From NCBI GenBank assembly GCA_023935145.1, contig CM043701.1, positions 75,343,317-75,407,316 of the forward strand: a stretch of DNA of 64,000 nucleotides, given 5' to 3'. This DNA is from Bretschneidera sinensis. Taxonomy: Eukaryota; Streptophyta; Magnoliopsida; Brassicales; Akaniaceae. A model generated the notes under the pieces. It saw only the letters and a list, made by a program, of their open reading frames with translations. It did no database searches and was not told the DNA's origin. Within the stretch, counting starts at the first letter, position 1. Every line of letters begins with the position of its first letter. A program made the translations under genes and the position numbers. Positions 32,694-45,366 of this stretch are shown here, in pieces.

Positions 32694-33027
32694 TGCTTAA
32701 TTTTGGTATGATAACAAAACTTATAATTATGCACTAATGAGTTTGTTAAGATTTGTTAAGCATATTTAAACTTGGAAATTCATCAAGGAGTCTTTTGACA
32801 CAAGTTCAAATCCTTCACTATTAGAGGATCATGGAGTAGTCTTGAAGAAATTAGATTTTCTAAGTGCCTTTTTGAATGTAAATATTCAATTCTTAGGGCT
32901 CAATGAATATCATACTTTAATTGAACTTTAATTTAAGTTTTTTAATACATGAAATCATTTGACAAACTTCTATGGATTTAAAATCAAATTTTGAAGTGTT
33001 TTTAAAACTAAAATTGAAGTTCAAGAG

Positions 33028-33160
33028 TAAGGAGTCAGCTCTCATGTGACTCTCCTGAGATAGAGACTTTCTTGAGTCTCAGAGAGTCATCTCTATGAAG
33101 TAGTGATTCAACTCCATGAGTTCGAGAGTTGAATCCATGTGGCAAGGAGTTTACTCCATA
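33028..33160. repeat. GGAGTTGACTCC-type dyad array in SIRE-1 LTR
   Basis: Seven imperfect dyads; cores near 33034, 33045, 33062, 33086, 33107, 33128 and 33149. The last four are 21 bp apart each, with different spacers. Confidence 0.75.
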
Positions 33161-33264
33161 GCCTAACGATCAGATTTTTTAAAAGGTCTGATAGAAGGAG
33201 CTTGGCATTTAATGCTTAGAAACGACTAGTTTTTGCTTCTAATAGCTCTAAAGCTCCTTTAGGC

Positions 33265-33272
33265 TATAAATA
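33265..33272 (+). promoter_or_regulatory. TATA box of SIRE-1 LTR
   Basis: GGCTATAAATACAAG, about 110 bp after the last dyad. Confidence 0.7.
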
Positions 33273-33827
33273 CAAGTCTCTTATTCAATTGAATCCATCA
33301 ATTACAAGAATTAAAGAGAAATTAAGAGCATTCATTGAGTTTTGAGAGCTAGATTTGCAATGCATGTTTTTAGTTATATTCTTGAGTAAAAATATTGTTA
33401 CAAATCACATTTTCTCTCATTTATTGATTGTAAAAAGAGTTGGTGTAACTTTTGGGTGAGTTTGTGAGAACTTATTGAGTGTTTTGGGTTGAAACACTTG
33501 GTTTAAGATTTTCAAGTGTGAGAAAATTTCTTGTAAAGGTTTGGGAAACAGTTTGTAAGTTGCTTAATATATTCTTTGCTTGGAATAGTGAAGTGAACTC
33601 TCAAGAAGACCTTTTGAGGAGTGGACTAGGCATAATGAGTGACCAAACCGCTATAAATTAAGTTTCTAAGCTCTCCTTCTTAACTCTTATATTTTCATAA
33701 AGCTTTTATTTATTGCTCATATATTGTTTACTTGTTTAGCTTACTTGATTAATTTGTGTTTAAATTTGAATTAATTTAAAAAATATTTTAAATGCAATTC
33801 AATCCCTTTTAGTTGTCTTAGTTAACA

Positions 33828-34080
33828 TACTTAAATCCCAAAAATACTCTCTATGGATTTATTAGAATGAATACAAATATCTCCATACAAGGTTAGAGAT
33901 TTATACGATTATGAAGATTCTAGTTGCAAATTCGTTTGAGAGCTCACAAGTTGTTCAAAAATCCGACCTCTAAGTGTATCCATACTAACAACCAAGAATG
34001 AGGACCTCCTTCTTCGGTATGTCGAATACCACACATAGAGAAGGACTAGGGCTGGCCAAAATCTATGATAGTGCTTTAGG
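33828..34080. other. Flank right of SIRE-1
   Basis: No gene motif seen. TACTT (33828-33832) would be the target-site copy. It may be part of repeat X'. Confidence 0.3.
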
Positions 34081-34760
34081 TTTTTTGCCTTTTTTTTTTA
34101 GAAAGAAAGAGTGTGTGTGAGTGTGTGTGTCTGTGTGTGAATCTGATTCTAAGACTTCAATGTTTTGTTAGGGTTTCTATCAAATAGAAGCTCTTATATG
34201 AAGCCTTTACTCCTAAAAGCTCTAGAATTTTAGAATTGTAATTAAACCGCTGGTTTAATTAATTCATAAAAATCTCTCTAATAGCCCTTTAATTTTTCTT
34301 ATTCTTGCAATTGGCCAATTGTGTGTGACACTTAGGTTCAATATCACGCTGGCAGTAGTTGTAACTTTCACATAACAATTAGATCCCATCCAATTAATTA
34401 AAATCGCTTTTAATTTAATTCGAATTAAAACTCCTTTTAATTCTCTCTTTGATTAAGAATTAATTACAATTAATTCCTAAGAGTTTATACAAGTCAATAT
34501 TGACATCTAGCAGTATATCGTGACTACCCATGCAATATGAATTTAATGTGAACCTTTTCGTTGTTAGTTTTTGTACAATTCAATACTTCTATTATGCAAT
34601 GTCAAACCTAAAGTATGAAATTACTTTAAAACATCAATTCAAGTCCATAATTTAAATGGTGAAATTAAAAAACCCATTTCTAATTTTCACCCCACTTTGG
34701 CTAAGGAATTTCCAATATATGACTTAATCATATCATATAGAACATTTTGTCTCTTTTACT
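34081..34760 (+). repeat. Dispersed LTR-like repeat X'
   Basis: Co-linear with 55930-56480. The clearest match is GACATCTAGCAGTATATCGTGACTACC (34501) against GACACCTAGCAGCATATCATGACTACT (56252); AATTAATTA blocks and a TTTCACCC end also match. Probably an LTR of another copia family. Neither TG/CA ends nor coding sequence were found. Confidence 0.55.
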
Positions 34761-37700
34761 GACAATTATGGATCTTCTATTGCATATTCACATACCTCCA
34801 TGCATAAGTGGATATACCCGATTACTATTTTTATGTGATTCGTGATTAAAATCACATTTAAGTAGTATTAAAGTATGATGAACGATACATATGACATCCA
34901 TGACCCCAAGAACAGACCCAACCTATTCCTTCCCCATCAATATCCACATCCTCCACCTTCCATACCTTATTCCCAATCTTTTCCCCATTGCCCTAGTCCT
35001 ACCGTATAGAGGAAGGTTGTAAGCCCTTGTCCAGGATGAAGATTCGTCGAGTTGAATTTCTGTTGGCTGTGATTTCTCACTATATTCACTCAAGACCAGC
35101 AAGTGATTGCCGACCGAGGGGTACTATCCAACACTTCTCTCTTTTCTATCTGGTGGAAGAATCGAAACAAGAATAGGTTCTCTTGCAAACTTTCCATTGT
35201 TTTTCTTCTCTTTGTTTGATATATCTTCAAATCATGTTCCTTTTGGAGACTATCTGAATTTATGATTCCATACTTTGAGTCTCTATTCCTTCTATTTTCA
35301 TGAAATTTAGATCCATGAGAGATCTCTAAATCATAGTTACAAAGATCTTTATACCCATGAGTCATAATTCAATTTCGATCATACATTTCGACTCATATAT
35401 GACACGTTCATGCATTGGATTTTCAAAATTGGGGATTGAAAATTTCTTAATAATTAATTAAATGAGGGAATTTATCTAAAATTTGAAAAAATAAATTTTA
35501 GATACAAAACAAATAAGATAATCAGTATACTCAATTTATTTTTAAACATTTTTTTCTAGAATTTCGTTTATTGATTCTAGAAGTTGTCCAGACTCATTAT
35601 ATGTTTTTAACTATTATAGTGCATATAATTATTTATCTAAACTAGCAGTGTGACACGCACATGCGAATGAAAAAGAATAAAATTATAAAATGTGTTAAAA
35701 GATGAAATTGTCGGTTAGATAAAGGTAAAGAAAGAAAAAGGATTAAACGAGTGGGATTTATCTTTTGAATTTAAAAAGGAAGTATTAGACTCAATTTAAG
35801 CTCATTTTAATTTTTCAATTCTATTGGACGGATAAAATTATGCCATCAAATAAAAAACATGTCACATCAGTAACTAAGTTTAATTAACATAAATTTAACA
35901 CTGTTAGCATCAAATTACCATTAGTTTTACATTAGAAAAAAAAAATTTACTGGCAGTCAATTTGGTCGTAATGTGAGCTTTCCTAAATTTCATATGATGA
36001 ATATTACCTCAAAACCATAAATTATAAGCATGTCATCGCCCAAACTGGGACTTAATGTGCAATACCTATCTTTCATTGAAAAGTAGACATACCTCTTTCT
36101 TTGCAAATCACCTCTGTAAATTGAAAATTATTTTATCACAATTTTGAAATTATAGAATACTGTAACATTAACATCCTTTTAAGTGACTTACTCGAGCAAA
36201 CTCACTCTCCTTTAACCTACACCATGTTTGTCCAACGAGACATGATATTTGGAATCAGCCATATCCCCCCTTCTCTCAAACAAAATCCTCATTGGTTCAA
36301 TGATAACTTTAAATTAATATAAAAACTGTACCTTAAGACCCATGATCCTTCATACAGGCATTGCTTCAAACAAAGACCACTTTTTTTTTTTCAAGGAACA
36401 AAGGTCATATATGAGTTAAGGAAGAAGAAAGATTAAAATATGCTTAAATTGAGGTTTTTGTTATCTTCTTAAATTGAGAGAATCAAAATTCATAGAGTGG
36501 AACATAATTATCGCAGTCAAAAATCGAAAGTTAAATAAAAGAAAATGGGATAGATAAAAGTGGAGCCTATATAAAAATAATAGAAAATAGGCAATTACTA
36601 ATGGGAGAGGAGAACTAGCTTTTATTGTTTTTTTCAGGATTGAATTCTACTGGACTTGAGTGATGATACTATCTTTTGCAGCAAATGATGAAGCTTCAAT
36701 ACACTCATCATGACTTAACATTTTTCGTTTTTTACAGTAATCTTACATCCCTTTCATGGTTAACAAAGATTCCATTTATCATGTTATGCACTTTCAAAAT
36801 CAGATAAAAGAGCAAGCCTTTGCAGTCTCACAGTAGTGACATGACTGTGATAATTCCCCTAACACATGGGGCCGGCGGTTTTATCGCTCTTTGCTCTGCC
36901 ATTTCTCTTTCAGTTGATAATAATTGAAAATTCATTAAAATTGAAGTGGTTTTATACTCTTTTCACTAGCAAATTTGTTAAAACAAACATGATTTTATTC
37001 CAAACCTCAATTTTAAATTACCAAATGTAACACGATGTGGTTATGCAAAAGATTATTATTTCGCTTTATTTCATAATCAAGTAATTGAATTGTCAAATTC
37101 ATAACTCGAAATGAAAAATTAAAAATTACAGAAATTATTGTGTTCATAACTATTATATATATATAACAACAATTTTTTTTTCTTTTGCTAGAGGGAAATA
37201 ACAGAAAATTAGAAGAGATTAAATAAAAAGGAATGTGTAGCTCTTGTTTGATTTTTTTATTGAAAATGAGCGGATATAGAAAGGTACTTGATAATTTATC
37301 TTTTCAAATTTATTTTTTGAAGTTTTGAACATTTTAATTCTTTTTTGTTTTGGAGTTTTGGAGGAAGAGTAAATGAGAGAAGATAAAAGAATTTAGAGGG
37401 ATGCTTTCCTCCTTGTCTTCCCTCTCCCCTTCTTTGATATTAAGTGTTGAAATCAGGCGAAACATCGTGGGAAAAATATAATAAATTAAGTTCTGTCTAA
37501 GATTGAGTGAAACTTTGCATAATAGAGAGAAACTAGACAAAATGCATTGCATGGCCCAAAGAGCTTGTATATGCTTTATAAATTATAACCAGATTGATCT
37601 GCCTTGGATCCGCACTAGAAACACTCTGTTGTTTTTGGAAACAAAATCCTGTTTCAACTGGTGGACTCAAAAGCAAGTATATATGATACTTTTGAAGTAC

Positions 37701-37830
37701 CAAAAAAATGGAACTATTGATTTGTTTTTTTTTTTTTTTTTTTTTGTTCTGATAACAATACTTCAAAAAAACCATGTTGTGTCAAAAACTGACTTAGATG
37801 ATTATAAAAGCTAAATGTTGATGGTAAAAA
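34761..37830. other. AT-rich intergenic DNA
   Basis: Apart from one 91-codon minus-strand ORF and homopolymer runs (T at about 37723-37746), nothing recognisable. No repeat shared with the rest of the window was noticed, so this may be low-copy host sequence. Confidence 0.5.
35090..35365 (-). CDS. Unidentified 91-codon ORF
   Basis: An uninterrupted minus-strand frame whose product is charged (KEHDLKIYQTKRRKT, SLQENLFLFRFFHQIEKRE). I do not recognise a family. No upstream TATA box or splice signals were found. The Lys/Glu/Ser-rich composition and the length in 63% AT DNA make it slightly better than background. It could be an exon of an unannotated gene, a fragment transferred from an organelle, or chance. 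Confidence 0.2.
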   Translation of the reverse strand: MTHGYKDLCNYDLEISHGSKFHENRRNRDSKYGIINSDSLQKEHDLKIYQTKRRKTMESLQENLFLFRFFHQIEKREVLDSTPRSAITCWS

Positions 37831-37849
37831 TTCTGTCTCAAATCGTAAG

Positions 37850-39537
37850 ACTAACATGGCACGTTATCATTTCGTCAATCAAAGGTAGAATGGTTAAAAA
37901 CCAATACTCTTAACTCTTTAAATACAATTTAATCCTAAACATGTATACTAATTTGGACATCAAAGTAACCCTTCGAAGATAGACATTGAACCCTCACAAA
38001 GTGTCTCCAAATATTTTTTTATTTTATTTTCTCTTTTGTCTAAGGATGTTGACACCTACGTGACTTACAGAAATGATTTCATCTGACTCTCAACCCACCA
38101 GACTAATTGTCCTGCTTGCTACCTGAAATCATTGTACAATGAGAGATGAGCTTCACAAACTCAGTGAATTAAATTTACTAGAAGTACTCAATCTGTATAA
38201 ATAGTCTTTCAATATTTTATCATTTATATTTCATACAACTTGACACTAGCATTTCACTATCACTACACATATCATAATATTCATTATCTATTAATCTACC
38301 CTTCTTATTTATTGGTTCCTCTTAAACCCATCAATTATCTCAAAATTTCCTCATAATGAGGTTCACATCATAAAATCTACCATTTAGATAGTTCTTATCA
38401 CCATAATTATCTCTCTGTGAGACTCATCCATATATAATTTCACAATAACACACCATACATCAGCATTTCAATAATGCAAGCAATAATTAAAACAAATTTC
38501 ATGCATGAATTATTATTATGGGAACGTCTTCCCACATGTTGACATGTTTTTATCTAAGACCGGCTACCTTCTCGATTCTTTTCTTTCTCATTTAAACCGG
38601 CTGTCTTTCCGGTTCTTTCCTTTTATTTAATGCATATACATATGAAAACTGATATGAATATGCGTACAAATAATAAAATAAAAACAAGCATATATTCGGA
38701 CATTTGAACTAGCTATCCTGATTATTCTCAAATTATTATAAGAAAATTTCACTAAATTCCTCTCAAAATAATTCACATCAAATCATCCACCATTGTTCAT
38801 CAAGAATTTTACTATCACTTTTATTATTAAATCATCTTATTATGCCAAAAATATTATTTCTCACATAATAATTTTCTACATGTCCAAAATTCATATCATA
38901 CCTATCAATCAGATTTTTATCTACCACCAAAACATAAGCTAATAATTTATTTAATATTATCACTAGATATTTCATTTTTTTTATTTAGATTACATAAAGT
39001 AAATCTAACTCATCACGTAGCAATTAAAGCTACCCGTGGATCACCTTCTTGCCTTTCCCGTTCCACTCAAAAATTTCTCCCGGTTGCTGATGTCAACACC
39101 TGACATAATATTTGTATTAAATATCTAATTATTTCTTCAATTCTTCATAAACAACACCTTTTGAAAATTTTCACTTTGAATTCCGGAAAATTTCATGTAT
39201 GCTAAAAAATTCAAAAATAAACATTATATTATTACCTTCTATTTTTCTGATAGCTTCTTGTGATTCTCTATGAAATTCCACCATAAACTCCTTCAAAATT
39301 TTGCTCTTTTAACTTTTCTTTGGATCCCCAAATGTTTAAAGAAAACAAGTAATCGAAAAAAAAACTAAACGCAATAAGTAACTTAATTCTTATATATATA
39401 TAAGAGTTAACCTTTGTAAAAAATGTCGGCAGTCAAAAAGGTAAAAGCATACTCAACAGTTCACGCCCTCAAGGCCTCCACGTTGTGGAGACGTATAAGA
39501 CATTCACAATTACCTTTTTAAATTGGCAGGTGTTACA
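37850..39537 (-). mobile_element. Chromovirus-type LTR, minus strand (solo?)
   Basis: On the minus strand it starts TGTAACACCTGCC after a GGAGG purine end at 39537, as Tekay-type LTRs do. TATA follows at about 39391-39408. Doubled ACCGG..AGCCGG blocks (near 38558 and 38597) and an ..ACTGAGTTTGTGAAGCTC block near 38150 also fit such LTRs. No coding remnant lies on either side, so a solo LTR is likely. The left end is not defined. Confidence 0.55.
39477..39491. repeat. CTCCAC-GTT-GTGGAG inverted repeat
   Basis: A single 6-bp-arm inverted repeat in the U3 of the minus-strand LTR, about 70 bp upstream (minus sense) of its TATA box. It could be a one-copy version of the dyads seen elsewhere. Confidence 0.4.
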
Positions 39538-39824
39538 CCTCCTGCCATGTTGTTTGACTTTTTTTTTAAGAAAACTTTTTTTTTCTTTCTTTCTTTTCTT
39601 TTGTTTCTGGACGTTCGTTTTTTTTTCAAAAGAATTATTTTATTCAATACTAAATCCTTCGCGTAAAGATATTATTTTAATTTCGTGTCATATTTATTAA
39701 ATTATTTCTTTACCCTTACTTTACGATTACGGGTACTGCAATAAGCAAGTACGTTTAAATGGTTTAACATCATCTAATTGTTTATATATGTTGTACAAAA
39801 CTACCATGCTCCTTTGTTTGGCCC
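39538..39824. other. T-rich intergenic DNA
   Basis: Flank of the LTR; T runs only. Confidence 0.4.
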
Positions 39825-40195
39825 GGGTTTTAAATAGCAATTGCAATGCGATATAACAGTCATTATATAGCGGTAGTGGCAAGTGCCTCGTTCGCAATTT
39901 ACTAACATTTAAGGAAGAAAAATAGTTATAGTTATAGTAGTGCATCACGATCGTAACGACCGGTATAACAGTCCCTAGCGGTTATAGCGGACCACAACAT
40001 CTGTTATCCATGATTGCTTGTGATTCATATTTTATGTTGTACGAAGTTTTTAAAAAAAATCGCAACCACAATACCCGTTATCCACATTTAACACTCACGA
40101 TATTCCAACCGCGATAAACGCATTGCGACTGCAACCGTTTCGCCTGTTATGATGTGCTTTTGGTAGCATTTGCTTGTCCGAACATTGAAAACTAT
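39825..40195. mobile_element. Possible MITE-like insertion
   Basis: A block noticeably richer in CG dinucleotides than its flanks, made of repeated GCGATA / GCGGTTATAGCGG / CCGCGATAAACGC-like words. Its ends are GGTTTTAAAT (39825) and, inverted, GTTTTCAAT (40195). This resembles non-autonomous DNA transposons of plants, but no clear long terminal inverted repeat or target duplication was confirmed. Confidence 0.3.
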
Positions 40196-41330
40196 GTGTT
40201 TCAATCTTTTTGCTTTGCATTTCCCTCAAGACATCAATTAACTTCCTCTATATGCTCCTTTTTTGCGCCATTCTGATATTGTTAATTATGGTCCCCTTTT
40301 GCATTTTGCATTAGGTGACACATCATTAACTTCTTTTTTCCCTCACTTCGATTATGGTTCATTGTTGTCCCATTTTATAGAGCCTAACTAGAGTAACTGA
40401 AGTACTTAATTAATTTTCAATGTTAATGCCCCACAGTGATTATTCTTGCTAATTGCTAAACAATTACTGGACTAAATAAAGAAAACCCAAAAAGAAACAA
40501 AAGAGAAAAGTACGGGAGAAATGTATGTAGTTGGAACACCTAGCTAGTCACCTAGTGCATTCTGATGTTAGGTAAATTTTAAGTTTCTTTGATTGGTTCT
40601 TTGCATGAAGGTATCCTCCGGTGTCCTCAACTGGTTGTTCATCTTTCTGATTATAACTTGCCAAAAAAAAAAAACCATACTAGCAAAATTGGCTTTATCC
40701 TAGCTACCTTATTTAAATTTTAAAATTTGAGGACCAACAAGAAAATGCAGCAAAAAGTTTTGGAATTAGTGATACCAACAAAATTCAGTGGAATACATAT
40801 CAAATGAGTTGAAAACAAAAAATTATACTTTGGAAGACAGATGAACTTATGCTCTAGTTCTATATATATTTCATGGATCAAGATATGCACGGACTAAAGA
40901 TTTAAACCTGAAAATTATACACAATTAAATATTAATCTGTATATAAGTATAGAATTAGATTACTCTCATCTTGCTTAATTAATTACAAAAGAAGGCAGCT
41001 TGAAATCTCAACAGACAATATTCCAAGCTGGCTTAATTAAGAGAAAAATAAAAACAAAACAAACAGACATCCCAAGCTGGAAGATTAATAGCTGCAACAA
41101 TTCCTGCTGAAGACCATCGAAGCATCAAGGAAAAGGACATATCTCTAAAATAAGAGTTCTGTAGTTTTTATGCAATGTAGTCAATTAAGTACTAATCATT
41201 AATGCATAACAAGGGTACTTAAGAGTTAAGAGAGTCATTAATTAAAACTTTATAAATCAACGCAAGAATAGTTGAATAGGTAATTTTACAGTTGATATCA
41301 TCAGTTAGGTTGGCTTTGCAGCATTCATCT

Positions 41331-41345
41331 GAGAGAGAGAGAGAG
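41331..41345. repeat. (GA)n microsatellite
   Basis: Seven GA units, with a further imperfect GAGAGAGAG nearby. Confidence 0.9.
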
Positions 41346-41425
41346 CATGTCAGATTGAGAGAGAGTGGTTAAAAAAATGGTCACAAAGTGACAAAAATTA
41401 ACCTTTTTCCACAGATATGTAGGAG

Positions 41426-41429
<4 letters not shown>

Positions 41430-41456
<27 letters not shown>
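41430..41456. repeat. (TA)n microsatellite
   Basis: About 13 TA units. Confidence 0.95.
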
Positions 41457-42028
41457 GCCCCAAGGAGAACTATCATCATTAATGATGAAAAGGAAAGGAA
41501 GGGAATCTTCTCTCCCAACTTAACTCTCTTTCTTTTCACCATTTTGATTTAGTATATTAATTAACTAAAAGTTGGAGGAGTAAATTTTACAAGAAAGTTA
41601 CTGAAAAATAGGTTAATATACAATCTTTTTATTTCTCACGCTCTCCATGCATGACCCAAACATGTTGCAGTAGATATAACGAACAGGGCCGATCATCAAT
41701 TGCAATTTTGTATTTTTCTTTTCCATTTAGTTTGAATTATTGCAAGGAATTAACCTTGTTTTACCAAAATAAAGAAAACAGAGAACATATATAAAAGCAT
41801 GAAACCCCACTTTGCATCATTTTCTCCAAGGAAAATGTAAGAATCCAAATGGGTATATCTCATAATAATCCAGAACAAAAGAAGGGTTTTGAGGATTTTG
41901 GTGAAATGGGTGTGAAGTAATTGTATGAGAATTTTGAGAATTACCTTGATCCGTGCAGATAAAAAGCCTTGTATAGATCGTCTTCACCGGCAAAATTTAA
42001 ACTGTGGCAAAAAATTAAAAATCCTGAA

Positions 42029-42141
42029 TTGCCATGTTCTCCCACAGCTTTCTTGAACTTCTCTTTTGTATAACATTAATCTCTTTCTCTAGAGGTTAAG
42101 CAGTAAAAAGAAGTTCAAGAAAGCTGTGGAAAAGCATGACC
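42029..42141 (-). ncRNA. MIR396: MIR396 precursor (miR396b type)
   Basis: Minus-strand hairpin. The 5' arm (42131 down to 42111) reads TTCCACAGCTTTCTTGAAC plus TT, which to my knowledge is exactly the mature miR396b sequence. The 3' arm (42058 down to 42038) reads GTTCAAGAAAGCTGTGGGA plus GA, the usual miR396-3p. The two arms pair with few mismatches and the stem extends outward (GTCATGC against GAACATGGC). The terminal loop region is about 50 nt. miR396 acts in the nucleus and cytoplasm by guiding AGO1 to GRF transcription-factor mRNAs, limiting cell proliferation in leaves. The stem is free of insertions and lies in the only clearly non-transposon part of the window, so the gene looks functional. 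Confidence 0.95.
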
Positions 42142-42296
42142 AGGACTTTGAAAAATATTTACTACTAACATTCAGATCTCATAGCTCCATTTGCCTTTCT
42201 TCTCTTGCACTGAAAAATATAGTGTGAGAGAGAGAGGAAGCATGCTCACACAAAGTTTTAAGGACCACTCTAGAAATATATAATCTGTGAAGCAGC

Positions 42297-42303
42297 TTTA
42301 TAG
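42297..42303 (-). promoter_or_regulatory. TATA box of MIR396
   Basis: Minus-strand CTCTCTATAAAGCTGC, about 165 bp upstream of the mature miR396. The distance would place the primary-transcript start near 42270. A CT-rich stretch follows (42210-42240), common in MIR leaders. Confidence 0.55.
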
Positions 42304-44766
42304 AGAGGGAGGTGGGGATGAGTGTAGGGTTCATTTAACTCACAAATAAAGATCTGTGCTTTACAAGTGAGTGCGCAGTGGGTACATAAATAGCCATCCA
42401 GTTAGATGGGTAAAGGAAACATATATAACGATAATTTCAACACGCAATTAAAGAAATAATATCTTAAAGGAAAAATTGCATCAGTGGTCCATATATTTTG
42501 GACTCATTGCATTTAAGTCTAACTACAAATTTGAGTACTCAAGTTCTAATTAGTTGCAATATTGTCATCTTCACCAATTCAATGATTATTTTTTTGTTTT
42601 GAAATTATTCAATGCAGGAAAATATGAGTCTGGACATTCATCCATATTTGTAAATTTTCTCTCATGTGCTATTTATCATGATTAACTTTTCAATTTTTAG
42701 TAATAGAAAAATAAAAAAAAATATTTTCAGTTCTAGAAAACTTAGATATTTCTCATTGTATAAGACATTTATCTTTGCAGATTGTCCAAAGTACTACCCA
42801 CTTGATCAAATTCATGGTGAATGATCAAAATGGTCTCATAAATTCAAATTCCTCTTAAACGCATAGAAGGGTAATTAAGTAATTAAATAAAGTCATTGAT
42901 TTAATTTTTGGAGATTTTTTGCAATGTCAAGCTAATTGTGGTCAGAAAAGTACATCCCAGTACCATTAGAATAAAAAAAATATGTACATTTTGACATTAG
43001 GTTTACTGCCTTTCATTGGTCGGACCACTCTCACGTGTCACCCCTGTGATTGTATGGGGTTTGGCTTACATCTATACTTTTATGGCATGTACTACAAGAA
43101 ACTAACTATACCATCAAGCCGAAATGAGAAGATCTACCAAACCATGGAAGTGTTGCTCTGATCTGCCTCCCCAACAAACTGCATGTGCCCCACTGAGTCA
43201 TTGATTTGCGTGTGGGAGTACTCCAATGAACAATATCCGTTTGATTTTTAAAAAAAAATTGAGAAAATAAATATTATTTTCAAAAATTAACCCTATTTTC
43301 CTTTCATGGCAGAAGAGTATTTTGGTCAAAAAAATTTTGTTATGCAATTATACCCGTTGTTTTAAATTTTGAGTTGGGCATTGATCTCACCACCAAATGA
43401 AGACAAACTCAAATATCAATAGTCATGATAGTTTGTAAACATAAAATGATTAAATTCTTTGTATTGTTAAGTTTTAATGCAATTCATTGATGAATAATGT
43501 TTGAATTTGTAGTTTAGAATCCAGCCTAAGTGTTATGCACATAGTTTAGGGACTCTCGGTGCAATATTTCCTTGATTAAATACCCACCAAAATAAAATGG
43601 AAAAAAAAAATGAGAGTGAAATATTCACAAAACCACCCCATCCCATCACATGCATCCATGTGATTTCGGTTTTTTTTCATTAGAAACTGAAGGTATGGGT
43701 TGTTTATGGTCCCCCAATCGTTATGCTCTTTATTTTTAACATCAAAACTTGTATGGAGCATAATATATGTGTGTAACTGTCCAGAGTTTTGTAGATTTTT
43801 TAATGCAGTTTGAGATCTTTCTGGAAAATAAAAGAAAGGGTTACTATTTTTTGCTTCTTTTGGGTATGCTTGCATGTGACATATTTTCTAGGTGGAATGG
43901 GAAAAAAAGGAAATGAAAAGTAAAAGAAAACAGAAAATTAATAGAAAGACAGAACTTTTTTTTTTCATTTTGTAACACGATATATACCACTACCTTTCTA
44001 CATTGTGTCGTATAGACCAAAAGTATATTAGCTGCAACAATGTGACTATTTGGACAAATGATGTAGATTGGGGTTGGGAAAATTGGTCACTTGAGTAGCT
44101 AGTTACACGATTTTTTTTGTCAGTTTGGGTTTAAATCTAATAGTTTAATCAGTTGAAAACATCATTGATAGCTTTAAAATTTGTATTGATAATGTTAATT
44201 TTTAGATTTCACACTTATATTGATATTATCAATAAAACTCTTTAATATTATCAATGAAGTTTTCAGTTAATCTAAACCATCGGTTTAGACCCGAACCAAT
44301 CAATTTTTTTGTAATTACACAGTAAAAATGTCCAATAATATTAGAAAATTTTTAAATGAGAGGCTAAAATTAATCAAAATAAGAATTTCAAAAAGCTGAA
44401 AATATAATAGTAGTTGTTTCGAGTTTGGACAACTTCATTCATACCAATAATGCCCTTAAATTTCTAAAGGAATGACTCATTACTGTTTCTATTGGTCAAC
44501 ACTTTCAGAAAAAGAAATTGGTACGTCGGTTTACATGCCTTAGTCATGCCATTAGTATTTCATGTGAGATTTACTTATAAATTTTTTTAAAGATTACATG
44601 TACCACAACAGGGAATGCATAAATGAGCAAAACTTACATAGACTTCTTCACATAACGATGATTTCTCACTCCGTAGTGTGTCATCTCACGTACTAAAAGT
44701 AGAAAACAGAAAAACATAATAATTATGATATATACTCCTATCTATATTAATTTATAAATGGACAAT
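42304..44766. other. Upstream region of MIR396, AT-rich
   Basis: Presumed promoter side of MIR396. A CACGTG G-box lies at 43032-43037 in a locally GC-richer island (43010-43060) with a nearby ATTGG box, about 900 bp upstream of the miRNA. No ORF or shared repeat was recognised. Confidence 0.4.
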
Positions 44767-45366
44767 TGCACTTAGCGTTGAAACCACAATTGGGTTAAGT
44801 CCTACTACGTCAATTCAAGTCAGGTCGGATCAAGTTGGTCCAAGTCGGCTCTGAAATCTAATCTAAGTCAACCGAGTTCGAGTTACCTAAAAAGGAAGTC
44901 ACCTGAAATTTTTGTTTTTTGGGAGGGCTTTCCAATGCTTAAGTCAACAAGTGACATAAAAAAGAGATGATGAAAGGAAATAGGAGAATATTTGGGAAAA
45001 TGTATAATGAATGAATAGTGCACCTGTAAAATAGTGTCATTTATATAAGGTTGAGAAACTTACCCTAATGGGAAAAGTAGTGGGATCCTCCGGGGTGAAA
45101 TTATATTTTTTCCCTTATGAAGGGTGTATACAGTTTGGCCTTTTTTATGGGATAAGTAACATTTTCTCTTGGGATAATGAAATGACTCTAATGCCCTCCA
45201 AGATGCCCATGTATCAATTTTCTATTATGGGGGATATTTTACCCCCATCATATGTCCTTCACTCCCTTAGAGACGAGTTCTCAGTTTAAAGGAGTAGTTT
45301 TTCTAACTATTCGGCTCCAGATCTTTGTCCACAGAAGTATGGATTACTTCAGCCTATGTGAGGTAA
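44767..45366 (-). mobile_element. 3' LTR (R-U5 side) of Tat-clade element
   Basis: Minus-strand TATA (CCTTATATAAATG, 45041-45050) followed by GTTGACTTAAGCATTGGAAAG..CCTCCC and ..AGGTGACTTCC, the characteristic R-U5 layout of Tat-type LTRs, and an end ..AAGTGCA at 44767. The LTR start is undetermined; the 49-bp repeats may belong to its U3. Confidence 0.6.
45041..45050 (-). promoter_or_regulatory. TATA box of Tat LTR
   Basis: Minus-strand CCTTATATAA. Confidence 0.55.

Larger units (their letters stand above)
32694..33827 (+). mobile_element. SIRE-1 3' LTR
   Basis: TGTTGACCTTTG...GTTAACA, 1134 bp. It holds a dyad array, a GGCATTTAATGC block, TATA box and leader. No primer site follows, consistent with a 3' LTR. 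The 5' LTR is not in the window. Confidence 0.8.
40196..42028. other. AT-rich DNA downstream of MIR396
   Basis: No ORF or repeat family seen except two microsatellites. It contains the downstream side of the minus-strand MIR396 transcript. Confidence 0.5.

Noticed and set aside
37503..37814. 103-codon plus-strand frame
   Set aside because: Held open partly by a T homopolymer (poly-Phe), overlapped by an equally long antisense frame, no motif.
41331..41372. GA-rich paired segments as a second miRNA hairpin
   Set aside because: Both segments are same-strand GA repeats that do not pair with each other, and no known miRNA sequence is present.
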